From positions 4,099,403 to 4,163,402 of the forward strand of contig NZ_SOCE01000001.1 of NCBI RefSeq assembly GCF_004365175.1: a DNA stretch of 64,000 nt, read 5' to 3'. Positions 1-7,674 of this stretch are shown here, piece by piece. The DNA is from Kribbella voronezhensis (GTDB lineage Bacteria > Actinomycetota > Actinomycetes > Propionibacteriales > Kribbellaceae). The translations under genes and the position numbers were made by a program. Under the pieces are notes generated by a model. It did not search any database. It was not told the DNA's origin and worked only from the letters and a program-made list of their open reading frames with translations. Each line of letters begins with the position of its first letter. Position 1 is the first letter of the stretch.

Positions 1-285
1 CGCCGCCTGCGGAGTGATCGGCACCTGCTTCTCGGGGCGGGTCGCGGTGACCGTTGCGGCCGGAGGGATCTTGCCGCCGGCAGGATTGTTCAGCGTCCCG
101 GCGTAGGCGAAGGCTCCGCCCAGCGCGGCGACACAGGCCGCACCCGCGACGATCCGGGTCACCCGCCGCCGGCGTACGAGCTTGGTGCCATAGGCAACGC
201 TTCCGGTCAGGAGTTGATCGAGATCGACGACGGCGTCATCGGTCTCGGCGTGCAGCCGCTCGCTGAGTTCGGTCTCGAAACCCAT
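1..285 (-). CDS. Membrane partner (anti-sigma-like) of the SigE-type sigma factor, C-terminus cut by window edge
   Basis: Reading the minus strand from an ATG at 285 gives 95 residues beginning MGFETELSER and open to the window edge. There is a charged cytoplasmic N-terminus, an RRRR cluster near residues 38-41 and one hydrophobic segment at about 43-63. A Pro/Thr-rich stretch follows, as expected on the outer side of the membrane. It starts 23 bp after the stop of the sigma factor gene, so the two are probably cotranscribed. The layout (short cytoplasmic arm, one membrane span, extracytoplasmic domain) matches membrane proteins that commonly follow SigE-family sigma genes in actinomycetes and that are presumed to restrain the sigma factor. 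No zinc anti-sigma motif is seen. The role is inferred from position; the same arrangement recurs at 48536. Confidence 0.6.
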   Translation of the reverse strand, partial: MGFETELSERLHAETDDAVVDLDQLLTGSVAYGTKLVRRRRVTRIVAGAACVAALGGAFAYAGTLNNPAGGKIPPAATVTATRPEKQVPITPQAA

Positions 286-308
286 CAGAGGTCCTTCCGG
301 TCCCGGGC

Positions 309-812
309 TCATCGCCCGCTCAATTCGCTGATTTCGGTGCCGAGCCGCTGCCGCAACTTGCCGAGGGCTCGCTGACTCCTGGTTCGGACCGTGCCGGAGC
401 TGACGCCGAGGATCGTGGCGGTGTCCTCGACGCTGTGGTCCTCCCAATAGCGCAGTACGACGATCGCCCGGTCGCGGCCCGGCAGCTCGGCCAGCGCGCT
501 GAACAGGGTCAGTCGCAGCGCGGTGTCCTCGCCGTGCCGGCCGCTGTCCGGTACTTCGGCGGTCGGTCGCTCCAGCCTTGTCCTGCGCTGGGAGGCGACG
601 TAGGTGCGGACCATCACCGTGCGGCTGTAGGCGACCGGGTTGTCGGCGCGGCGGACCCTTGACCAGGAGGCGTACAGCTTGCCGAGCGTGGTCTGGGTCA
701 GGTCCTCGGCCGCATGCCGGTCACCGGCCAGTAGATACGCCATCCGGAACAGTTGCGTACCGCGTGCGGCGGCGAATTCGCTGAACTCTTCGAGATCGGC
801 ACTCACGATCAC
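309..812 (-). CDS. RNA polymerase sigma-70 factor, SigE family (ECF)
   Basis: This 167-residue protein has a sigma region 2 at about residues 15-75 (core FRMAYLLAGD, AAEDLTQ) and a region 4 helix-turn-helix at about 100-155 (RDRAIVVLRYWEDHS, ILGVSSGTVRTRSQRAL). The length and lack of regions 1 and 3 fit extracytoplasmic-function sigma factors, and the ending resembles the actinobacterial SigE family. It should direct RNA polymerase to a small regulon in response to an envelope or external signal. The downstream gene at 285 encodes a one-span membrane protein that is its likely regulator. A paralogous pair lies at 48012-49423. The targets cannot be read from the sequence. Confidence 0.9.
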   Translation of the reverse strand: MIVSADLEEFSEFAAARGTQLFRMAYLLAGDRHAAEDLTQTTLGKLYASWSRVRRADNPVAYSRTVMVRTYVASQRRTRLERPTAEVPDSGRHGEDTALRLTLFSALAELPGRDRAIVVLRYWEDHSVEDTATILGVSSGTVRTRSQRALGKLRQRLGTEISELSGR

Positions 813-1011
813 CCTTCCGTCGCCGAACTGCTGTCGAAGGGGTAAGAGTCCGCGGTGCGCGGTCTTGTTGCAGTCGGTGCCGAGAAAGTTGCCGGCTCAG
901 GGGCCGTAACTCCGAGGTGCCGAGCGCCGTTGGAGCAGCTAGGTACGAAGGATTGGGGAGTTCTTCGAGCTGTGAGGCAGTTGAGGCAACTATTCCCAAT
1001 GGGGGCAATCC

Positions 1012-1284
1012 ATGAGTTCGAATCTGCATGTCCGCCGTGCGTCGGAATTCGACGAGATCCCGCAGGTCGCCTACGCGCGCCCGGCGTCCATCGAGCAACT
1101 ACAGGAGATCTGGGGCGCACTCGTCCACGAGGTCGCCACCGTCCAGGCCATCTCCACCGCCGCCGCCACGGCCCGCACCGACGAGTCCCGACTCGCCTAC
1201 CTGAAACTCCTGGAAGCCGAAACCGCCGAAATGGCCGCCCTGGTAGAGGAGGCCCGCCCCAACTTCCTCAACGCCGCCAGCTGA
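1012..1284 (+). CDS. Small helical protein of unknown function
   Basis: A 90-residue ORF starts at an ATG after the G-rich stretch GGGGGCAA, a possible ribosome-binding site. The protein is rich in Ala and Glu and reads as two long amphipathic helices (about residues 27-60 and 62-85) with no Cys and no membrane segment. Third-position GC is high, as in neighbouring real genes. No family is recognised. It stands alone between the divergent sigma gene and the GH13 gene; the upstream 200 bp holds a short inverted repeat (AGTTG-AGG-CAACT, 979-991). It is probably a real small gene, possibly an adaptor-type helical protein, but no function can be assigned. Confidence 0.6.
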   Translation: MSSNLHVRRASEFDEIPQVAYARPASIEQLQEIWGALVHEVATVQAISTAAATARTDESRLAYLKLLEAETAEMAALVEEARPNFLNAAS

Positions 1285-1445
1285 CGCTTGCCCTCCTGCG
1301 AGGTTTGCTCGGGTCGGCGCTGGTGGATGTGCGATTGCCGCAAACGAGCACCAGCCGATCCCAGCGGCTGCAACGGATAGCTCTCCCACGGGTGAACTAC
1401 AACCTGGTGCCTCACGGGAAACGCTTGAGCAAGGCAGCGGAAGGT

Positions 1446-1500
1446 GCGACGGAGGAGCGCCGTGGCTGGGGGTGGGGAGCAGTGACGCAGGAGTTGCGTG
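1446..1500 (+). repeat. Copy 1 of a dispersed G-rich intergenic repeat
   Basis: This stretch begins GCGACGGAGGAGCGCCG, continues through a GGGGGTGGGG run and ends with GTGACGCAGGAG. The same module order (GACGGAGGAGC, G-run, GACGGAGGAG) recurs at 33344-33409 (minus), 33857-33917 and 40809-40880. The 14 bases CAGCGGAAGGTGCG just before and into this copy also occur at the end of the copy near 40880. It lies in the 258-bp gap before the GH13 gene. Nothing else was recognised in that gap. Confidence 0.55.
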
Positions 1501-1542
1501 GGTGGGTGACTACTGTGGTGTTCTCGTTCGGGAGGAGCTGGG

Positions 1543-2808
1543 ATGCCGCTGTGGGCTGATCATGCGATCTGGTGGCATGTGTATCCGTTGGGGTTCACCG
1601 GCGCCGAGGCGACCGCGCCGGCGGGTCGGCGGGTCGTGCATCGCCTGCCGCGCCTGGAGAACTGGCTCGACTACGCGATCGAGTTGGGTTGCTCCGGCCT
1701 GCTCCTCGGCCCGGTCTTCGAGTCGGAGACGCACGGGTACGACACGGTCGACCACTTTCAGATCGATCCCCGGCTGGGTGATTACGCGGACTTCGACCGG
1801 CTCGTCGCGGCAGCCAAGGCGCGCGGCCTGCGCATAGTCCTGGACGGCGTGTTCAACCACGTCGCGAGATCGTTCGCGGCGAAGCCGGAGTGGTTCCGCC
1901 GCCACCCCGACGGCGCACAGGTCTTCTTCGAGGGCCATGAGCACCTGCTGGTCCTCAACCACGAGCTGCCTGAGATCCGCGAGTACGTGGTGGACGTGAT
2001 GTGCCATTGGCTCGAGCGCGGCATCGACGGCTGGCGGCTCGACGCGGCGTACGCGGTGGCGCCGGAGTTCTGGGCGGGCGTGCTGGCGCAGGTGCGCGAA
2101 CGTTACCCCGAGGCCTGGTTCGTCGGTGAGCTGATCCACGGCGACTACGCCGGCTATGCCGCGACGAGCACGCTCGACTCGGTCACGCAGTACGAGCTGT
2201 GGAAGGCGATCTGGAGTTCGCTGAACGACGGCAACTTCTTCGAGCTCGCCTACGCGCTGGAGCGCCACCAGGCCGTGGTCGACCCGATGGTGCCGCAGAC
2301 GTTCGTCGGCAACCACGACGTCACCCGGATCGCCACGAAGCTCGACGACGACCGGCATCTCGGGCACGCGCTCGCGATCCTGTTCGGTGTCGCCGGGATC
2401 CCGAGCGTCTACTACGGCGACGAGCAGGCGATGACCGGACTCAAGGAGGACCGGGTCGGTGGTGACGACGCCGTCCGGCCCGAGTTCCCGGAGAAGCCGG
2501 ACCAGCTCGCGGACGCCGACTGGACGACCTACCGGCTGCACCAGCGGCTGATCGGCGTACGGCGTCGCAACGCGTGGCTGACGCGGTCGCGGACGAAGGT
2601 CGTCCACCTGACGAACAAGGCGCTCGCCCTGCGATCTGGTGACGCACGCGGCCAGCTACTGCTGCTCCTGAACGTCGGCGACGAGGCCTACCACTTCCCG
2701 GTCGAAGTGGCGGGCCTCGTCATCGCTGCTCAACCAGACCATTCGCCGCTACCGGAGGAGCCGCTACTGGTCGCTCCGCACAGCTGGCGGATCCTGACGT
2801 CGCCCTAG
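1543..2808 (+). CDS. Alpha-amylase family (GH13) glycoside hydrolase
   Basis: This 421-residue protein carries the four GH13 signatures in order: DGVFNH at 101-106, GWRLD with the nucleophile Asp167, the acid/base Glu196 in FVGE, and NHD at 257-259. It should cleave or transfer alpha-glucosidic linkages. No signal peptide is present, so it is probably cytoplasmic and acts on imported or stored maltodextrins. It is shorter than secreted amylases and has little room for a B domain, as in maltodextrin glucosidases and some maltogenic enzymes. The exact substrate is not determinable. Its 3' end overlaps the convergent hydroxylase gene by 45 bp. The start is the ATG at the beginning of the homologous region; an ATG 30 bp downstream would remove the first strand of the barrel. 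Confidence 0.88.
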   Translation: MPLWADHAIWWHVYPLGFTGAEATAPAGRRVVHRLPRLENWLDYAIELGCSGLLLGPVFESETHGYDTVDHFQIDPRLGDYADFDRLVAAAKARGLRIVLDGVFNHVARSFAAKPEWFRRHPDGAQVFFEGHEHLLVLNHELPEIREYVVDVMCHWLERGIDGWRLDAAYAVAPEFWAGVLAQVRERYPEAWFVGELIHGDYAGYAATSTLDSVTQYELWKAIWSSLNDGNFFELAYALERHQAVVDPMVPQTFVGNHDVTRIATKLDDDRHLGHALAILFGVAGIPSVYYGDEQAMTGLKEDRVGGDDAVRPEFPEKPDQLADADWTTYRLHQRLIGVRRRNAWLTRSRTKVVHLTNKALALRSGDARGQLLLLLNVGDEAYHFPVEVAGLVIAAQPDHSPLPEEPLLVAPHSWRILTSP

Positions 2809-4536
2809 CAGTCCTTCGAAGGCCTCGGTCAGTGCAGTGGTCGGGTCCGCATCGACAGTGCTTGCCCGGTAGGCGATGTGAGCATCGGGCCGTACTACGA
2901 GGCAGCCGGTGTCCGTGATCTCGCGAAGCCGGGCCCAGTCGCCGTACAGGTCCTCCAGGTCGCGGCCGGGACCGATCACGAACGGCTCGAGCTCCACTCC
3001 GAGCTGTTCGGAGACGACCTCGGCGGCCTTGATCCAGGCGTCACCGCCGATGCCTGTGAGCAAGGTGAAACGACCCTTGCCGACCACGTCGAGCGTGCTC
3101 ACGGTCTCGGTCCCGCGGGTCAGCCAGCAGTGCGGGATGCGTGCGCCGGGCCAGGTCGTCGGGTGGTAGTAGAGCTCAGGATCCTTATCGTACAAGGGTT
3201 CCGGCGTACCGTCCGGAATCACCGCCGCCGACTGGTAGCGCTGCCCGAGCTCCACCCCGTGCGCGTTGAACTCGTAGTCCTTGAGCTTGATCGCCTCCCG
3301 CAGTTCCTCCCGCTGGGCGGCGCCTTCGGCCGTGTCGTCCTTGCGCGAGTCGATCGTCCGCCCGGCCGGGGCGTCCGGCGTCATCCCGAGCGCGCGGAAG
3401 ATCTGACCGAACTGGGTGCGACTCTTGTTCGCCCGATCGACGATCTGCTTGGCGATCGGCGCGCGCTCCGCGTCGTACGTGTCGAGCAATCGAGGCGAGG
3501 CCTGGCCTTTGAGGACGAGCGCCAGCTTCCAGGCCAGGTTGTAGGCGTCCTGGATCGAGGTGTTCGAGCCGAGGCCGTTGCTCGGTGGGTGCCGGTGGAT
3601 CGCGTCGCCCATGCAGAACACCCGGCCTACCGACGTCTGCTCGGCGTACATGTGATTGACGCTCCAGACCGACGTGCCCTTGAGCTTGACGTCGATGGTG
3701 TCGTCGCCGACCAGGTTGTGCACGATCTCGGTCGCCATCGCCTCGTCGACCACGGGCGCGGGCTGGCTGATGTCGTAGCCCCAGACGACCAGCCACTCGT
3801 TCCACGGCCGGACCATCCTGACCAGGCCGGCGCCGATCCCGCCGATCTGGGCACCCGGCTGGAGCACCCAGTAGAGCACGCTCGGCCGGTGCGCGACGTA
3901 CTTCGACAGGTCGGCCTCGAAGACGATGTTCATCGAGCCTTCGAGATCCATCGCGCCCGCCATCGGCAACCCGATGTCCTGGGCAACCTTGCTCCGGCCG
4001 CCGTCCGCGCCGATCAGGTACTTCGCCCGGATCTCGTACTCCGAACCGCTCAGCCGGTCCCGCACTCTCGCGGTGACGCCGTCCGCGTCCTGCGTCAGCG
4101 ACAAGTACTCCGTGTCGAAGCGGATCCGGGCACCGCGGGCGGCCGCGGTACTGACCAGGATCGGCTCGAACAACGTCTGCGGCAGGTCGCACGGCAACGT
4201 CGGCGACGCCTCGGTGTAGTCCGCGAGCCGCTGCGGATGCGTGCCCCAGGTACGGATCCGGCCGATCTCCTCACCGGCGAGGCTGGTGCAGAAGGCCGTC
4301 TGGCCCATCAGTTCGTGCGAGGTCCCCTTGCCGGTGATCTCGTCCTCGATGCCCATGTCGCGCATCAGTTCGACCGTGCGCTGGTTGGTGATGTGGGCGC
4401 GCGGGGTGTTCGCAGTCCAGCGGTAGCGAGTCAGGACGACGTTGTCGATGCCGTAGCTGGACAGGAACAGCGAGGCGGCCCCACCCGCCGGGCCACTTCC
4501 GATGATCAGGACATCGGTCTCGAATCCTTCGGTCAT
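2764..4536 (-). CDS. FAD-dependent aromatic hydroxylase (TfdB/PheA type)
   Basis: A 590-residue class A flavoprotein monooxygenase. It has an N-terminal Rossmann motif (GSGPAGG, 13-19), a DG-type motif in GADGGRSK (176-183) and the GDAIHRHPP flavin-binding motif at 310-318. A C-terminal thioredoxin-like extension is typical of phenol and chlorophenol 2-monooxygenases. It should use NAD(P)H and O2 to add an ortho hydroxyl to a phenolic ring. In this operon the logical product is hydroxyquinol (1,2,4-trihydroxybenzene), for example from resorcinol or another dihydroxybenzene. It is the last gene of a six-gene operon and shares an ATGA overlap with the dioxygenase stop (4533-4536). The substrate is inferred from context. 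Confidence 0.88.
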   Translation of the reverse strand: MTEGFETDVLIIGSGPAGGAASLFLSSYGIDNVVLTRYRWTANTPRAHITNQRTVELMRDMGIEDEITGKGTSHELMGQTAFCTSLAGEEIGRIRTWGTHPQRLADYTEASPTLPCDLPQTLFEPILVSTAAARGARIRFDTEYLSLTQDADGVTARVRDRLSGSEYEIRAKYLIGADGGRSKVAQDIGLPMAGAMDLEGSMNIVFEADLSKYVAHRPSVLYWVLQPGAQIGGIGAGLVRMVRPWNEWLVVWGYDISQPAPVVDEAMATEIVHNLVGDDTIDVKLKGTSVWSVNHMYAEQTSVGRVFCMGDAIHRHPPSNGLGSNTSIQDAYNLAWKLALVLKGQASPRLLDTYDAERAPIAKQIVDRANKSRTQFGQIFRALGMTPDAPAGRTIDSRKDDTAEGAAQREELREAIKLKDYEFNAHGVELGQRYQSAAVIPDGTPEPLYDKDPELYYHPTTWPGARIPHCWLTRGTETVSTLDVVGKGRFTLLTGIGGDAWIKAAEVVSEQLGVELEPFVIGPGRDLEDLYGDWARLREITDTGCLVVRPDAHIAYRASTVDADPTTALTEAFEGLLGRRQDPPAVRSDQ

Positions 4537-5420
4537 AGCGCGTGAGTCTCCTCGGTGGTGGCGACCACGAGGTCGTACCGGACCGTGCTGAAAGGCTGCT
4601 GGAGCTCACGGCCGTCCGGAGCGGTCCCGGCCGGATGCTCGGTGAACTCGGCGATCAGCGAGTCCTTCACGCCGAACACGGCGTCGTCGTGCAGATGCTC
4701 GTCCCCGGCCGCGAACACATGTGTGATCAGCCGGGAGAACCCAGGCGCGGTCACCATGAAGTGGATGTGCGCAGGCCGCATCGGTCCGCGACCGCCGGCC
4801 CGGAGCAACTCGCCGACGGGTCCGTCGTCGGGGATCGGGTAGGCGACCGGGCGGACCGCCCAGAACGAATAGTTGCCCGCGGCATCCGTTGTCAGATGCC
4901 CACGGTTCTGCGGGCCGTCGGTGTCCTTCTGTACGTCGTAGAAGCCGTCTTCGTCGGCCTGCCAGGTCTCCACCAGTGCACCCGCGATCGGCCGGCCCTC
5001 GGTGTCCAGGACCCGCCCGCTCACCAGGCACGGCTGTCCGGGAGCCCCGTTGGACAAATCGCCGCCGAGTTCGATCTCCGGCGATCCCTCGACGAAGAAG
5101 GGCCCGAAGACGGTCGACTCGGTGACGCCCGGCGGAGTCCGGTTGGCGAGTCCGACGGTCAGCATCGACAGGCCCAGCACGTCGGACAGCAGGACGAATT
5201 CCTGCCGGGTGCCGGTCGACTTGTGTCCGGTTCGGGTGAGGAAGTCGATGCCCTTGAACCATTCCTCCTCGGTCAGATCGACTTCCCGGGCGAACGCGTG
5301 CAGGTGCCGGACCAGCGCGCCCATCACGACCTTGGTGCGGTCATCGGGGCTGCCGTCGAAGCTCGCCACCACCGCGTCGGTCAGGTCTTTGCCTTCCAGG
5401 TCCATCCAGTTGCTCCTCAT
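4533..5420 (-). CDS. Hydroxyquinol (intradiol) 1,2-dioxygenase
   Basis: This is a 295-residue intradiol dioxygenase. The N-terminal helical dimerisation domain (about 1-105) precedes the catalytic beta domain. The non-haem Fe(III) ligands are visible as Tyr161 (DGFYD), Tyr194 (VAYPIP), His218 and His220 (RPAHIHF). It opens hydroxyquinol to maleylacetate. The assignment to hydroxyquinol rather than catechol rests on the maleylacetate reductase in the same operon and on the overall length and ligand spacing. The start chosen is the ATG at 5420, which forms an ATGA overlap with the thiolase stop at 5417-5419; a longer in-frame extension upstream would run through the thiolase gene and is rejected. 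The stop overlaps the hydroxylase start by 4 bp. Confidence 0.92.
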   Translation of the reverse strand: MRSNWMDLEGKDLTDAVVASFDGSPDDRTKVVMGALVRHLHAFAREVDLTEEEWFKGIDFLTRTGHKSTGTRQEFVLLSDVLGLSMLTVGLANRTPPGVTESTVFGPFFVEGSPEIELGGDLSNGAPGQPCLVSGRVLDTEGRPIAGALVETWQADEDGFYDVQKDTDGPQNRGHLTTDAAGNYSFWAVRPVAYPIPDDGPVGELLRAGGRGPMRPAHIHFMVTAPGFSRLITHVFAAGDEHLHDDAVFGVKDSLIAEFTEHPAGTAPDGRELQQPFSTVRYDLVVATTEETHAL

Positions 5421-6622
5421 GCCTCGATGACCATCGCGAGGCCTTGGCCGACGCCGATGCACAGCGTCGCCAGGCCGTAGCCGCCACCACGCCGGCGCAA
5501 CTCGTGCGCGAGCGTGGTCAGAATCCTGGTACCGGAGCTGCCGAGGGGATGCCCCAGCGCGATCGCTCCGCCGTTCACGTTCACCTTCTCGCGGTCCAGC
5601 TCGGGCCATTCCCCCAAGCAGGCAAGGCTTTGCGCCGCATACGCCTCGTTGAGTTCGACGAGCGTCAGGTCGTCCCAGCCGATCCCGGCCTTGGCCAGTG
5701 CCTTGCGCGACGCCTCGACCGGACCGATCCCGAAGTACTGGGGTTCGACCCCGTGCACCGCCCGGCTGACGATCCGCGCCAGCGGCGCGATCCCGAGCCC
5801 CTGCGCTGTCGCCTCATCGGCAATCAGTACTGCGGAAGCTCCGTCGTTCAGTGTCGACGAGTTTCCGGCCGTCACCGTGCCGCCCTCTTTGAAGGCCGGC
5901 CTGAGCTTCGCCATCACCTCAGGGGTGCCGCCGTCGCGGATCGACTCGTCCCGTTCCAGGGCGCCGGCTCCTCGGGGGAGGATGGGCGCCAGGTGCTCCC
6001 ACGGAACGACCTCGTCCTCGAATCTGCCGGCTGCCCAAGCCTTTCCGGCCTTCTCGTGGCTCTCCAGCGCGAAGAGGTCCTGCGCCTCGCGCTCGACGTG
6101 ATAGCGCTCGGCCAGTAGTTCGGTCGCCTCGCCGAGGGAGATCGTCCACTCCGTCGGCATCCGCGGGTTGATCAGTCGCCAGCCGAGTGAGGTCGACTCC
6201 GCGGTGACGCTTCCGTGCGGGAACGCCCTGTCCGGCTTGGGTAGGACCCACGGTGCCCGGCTCATCGACTCCACGCCGCCGGCGATCACCAGCTTCGCGT
6301 CGCCGGTCTCGATCGCGCGGGCCGCCTGGATCGCTGCCTCCAGTCCGGAGCCGCAGAGCCGGTTGACCGTCGTACCGGGAGTGCTCGTCGGGAAGCCGGC
6401 CAGCAGGGCCGCCATCCGGGCGACATCGCGATTCTCTTCACCGGCGCCGTTGGCGTTGCCGAGGAAGATGTCCTCGACCGTCGCAGGGTCGAGCCCGGGG
6501 TTGCGGAGGAGGAGCTCCTGCAACGTCACGGCCGCCAGGTCGTCCGGCCGCCCCCCGGACAACGCGCCCCCAAGCTTCCCGACAGGCGTCCGCACGGCGT
6601 CCAGCAGGTAGGCGGATTTCAT
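5417..6622 (-). CDS. pcaF: 3-oxoadipyl-CoA thiolase
   Basis: This is a 401-residue thiolase with the nucleophilic Cys90 (NRLCGSG), His358 in GHPLG and the second catalytic Cys388 in LCIGVGQG. It should cleave 3-oxoadipyl-CoA with CoA into succinyl-CoA and acetyl-CoA, the last step of the pathway encoded by this operon. The length is typical of the PcaF/acetyl-CoA acetyltransferase group. The paralogous acetoacetyl-CoA or fatty-acid thiolases look very similar, so the substrate rests on operon context. Its start overlaps the stop of maleylacetate reductase by 4 bp (6619-6622) and its stop overlaps the dioxygenase start. Confidence 0.9.
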   Translation of the reverse strand: MKSAYLLDAVRTPVGKLGGALSGGRPDDLAAVTLQELLLRNPGLDPATVEDIFLGNANGAGEENRDVARMAALLAGFPTSTPGTTVNRLCGSGLEAAIQAARAIETGDAKLVIAGGVESMSRAPWVLPKPDRAFPHGSVTAESTSLGWRLINPRMPTEWTISLGEATELLAERYHVEREAQDLFALESHEKAGKAWAAGRFEDEVVPWEHLAPILPRGAGALERDESIRDGGTPEVMAKLRPAFKEGGTVTAGNSSTLNDGASAVLIADEATAQGLGIAPLARIVSRAVHGVEPQYFGIGPVEASRKALAKAGIGWDDLTLVELNEAYAAQSLACLGEWPELDREKVNVNGGAIALGHPLGSSGTRILTTLAHELRRRGGGYGLATLCIGVGQGLAMVIEA

Positions 6623-7674
6623 CGGGTGCCTCCTTCAGGTCTGGTACCCGACCAAGCGCGCAGGAGGATGTCGGTGATGACCTTCTTGTCCTCCTCGGGA
6701 TGGGCTGCCGCGAACCTGTCGGCTGCGTCGCGAGCCTGGTCCTCGGTCAATCCGAGCTCTTTCAGGCTGGTCGGCACCCGCGCCTCGGTGAACAGGTCGA
6801 AGAGTCCAGCGGCCAGGTCCTCGGCCTTGAGTGCGGCTTCGAGTCTTTGCTTCGCCCGTCCGATCGCCTTGTGTCGCGCGACCTGCGGAAGGACAGCGGC
6901 ATGCGTCTCGGCGTGGGGCAGGTTGTAGGCGCCCCCGAGCAGGTGGCAGAGCTTGTGGTGGATCCCGGTCCCCGCACTAGCCAAAGCCGAGCCGGCCAGC
7001 GAGGCGCCGTACAGAAGGTTGCTGCGGGCATCTAAATCCGTCGGCATGGTGAGGACGGCTTGCAGGCCTTCGCGGAGAGCCCGGACTCCTTCTACCGCGG
7101 TGACTTCGGTGATCGGGTCGGCCTTGGCAGTCCAGGTCGCTTCGACACAGTGGGCCAACGCGTTGGCGACGCTGGCAGCGGTGATGTCGAGGGGGAGTCG
7201 CCGACTCAGCAACGGATCGTAGACAACGGTCTTCGGCAGTACTGCGAGGTCGGTGCCCGTCGTCTTGTCGCCGTCTGCCGTCTCGCCCCACACCGGTGTC
7301 ATCTCAGAACCGGCGTAGGTGGTCGGGATCGCGATGATCGGCAGCTGGGAGGTCAGCGCGATCGCCTTCGCCAGGCCGATCGCCGAACCGCCGCCGATCG
7401 CGATGATGCCCGTTGCATCAACCTCTCTGGCTTTGGCGCGAGCAGCCTCCGCTCGCTCCGCCGGGACGTGCTGCTTCACTCCGTCGATGCGGCCGGCGAA
7501 CCGGTCCTGCAATGCAAGTTCGAGCAGATCCGCCTCGTTGCGCACCGATTTCGTGGCGATCAACAGCACTTTGGCGATCTTGAGCAGGTCCACCTCGTTC
7601 GGGACATTGTCCAACGCGCCAGGGCCGAGCACGATCCGGCTCGGCAGTCCGACGTGTACGAAGGGCTCAGGCAT
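6619..7674 (-). CDS. Maleylacetate reductase
   Basis: This 351-residue protein belongs to the iron-alcohol-dehydrogenase superfamily. The nucleotide-binding GGGSAIG is at 94-100, PTTYAGSE near 117-124, and a His-rich helical half (AGTGIHHKLCHLLGG, PHAETHA) follows. Length and motifs fit maleylacetate reductases, which use NAD(P)H to reduce maleylacetate to 3-oxoadipate. The gene sits between the CoA-transferase and the thiolase in the hydroxyquinol operon, exactly where the pathway needs it. The ATG at 7674 (MPEPFVHVG) is chosen because the family normally begins here; it overlaps the preceding stop by 8 bp. A longer in-frame start at 7758 lies within the CoA-transferase gene. Confidence 0.9.
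   Translation of the reverse strand: MPEPFVHVGLPSRIVLGPGALDNVPNEVDLLKIAKVLLIATKSVRNEADLLELALQDRFAGRIDGVKQHVPAERAEAARAKAREVDATGIIAIGGGSAIGLAKAIALTSQLPIIAIPTTYAGSEMTPVWGETADGDKTTGTDLAVLPKTVVYDPLLSRRLPLDITAASVANALAHCVEATWTAKADPITEVTAVEGVRALREGLQAVLTMPTDLDARSNLLYGASLAGSALASAGTGIHHKLCHLLGGAYNLPHAETHAAVLPQVARHKAIGRAKQRLEAALKAEDLAAGLFDLFTEARVPTSLKELGLTEDQARDAADRFAAAHPEEDKKVITDILLRAWSGTRPEGGTR

Noticed and set aside
1510..2607. A long minus-strand open frame opposite the GH13 gene
   Set aside because: It is antisense to a gene with all GH13 catalytic motifs; its product is Arg/Val/Asp-rich low-complexity sequence typical of high-GC shadow frames.
2878..4545. A 555-residue plus-strand frame opposite the aromatic hydroxylase gene
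   Set aside because: The opposite strand encodes a clear flavoprotein with FAD motifs; this frame has no motif and a biased Arg/Val composition.
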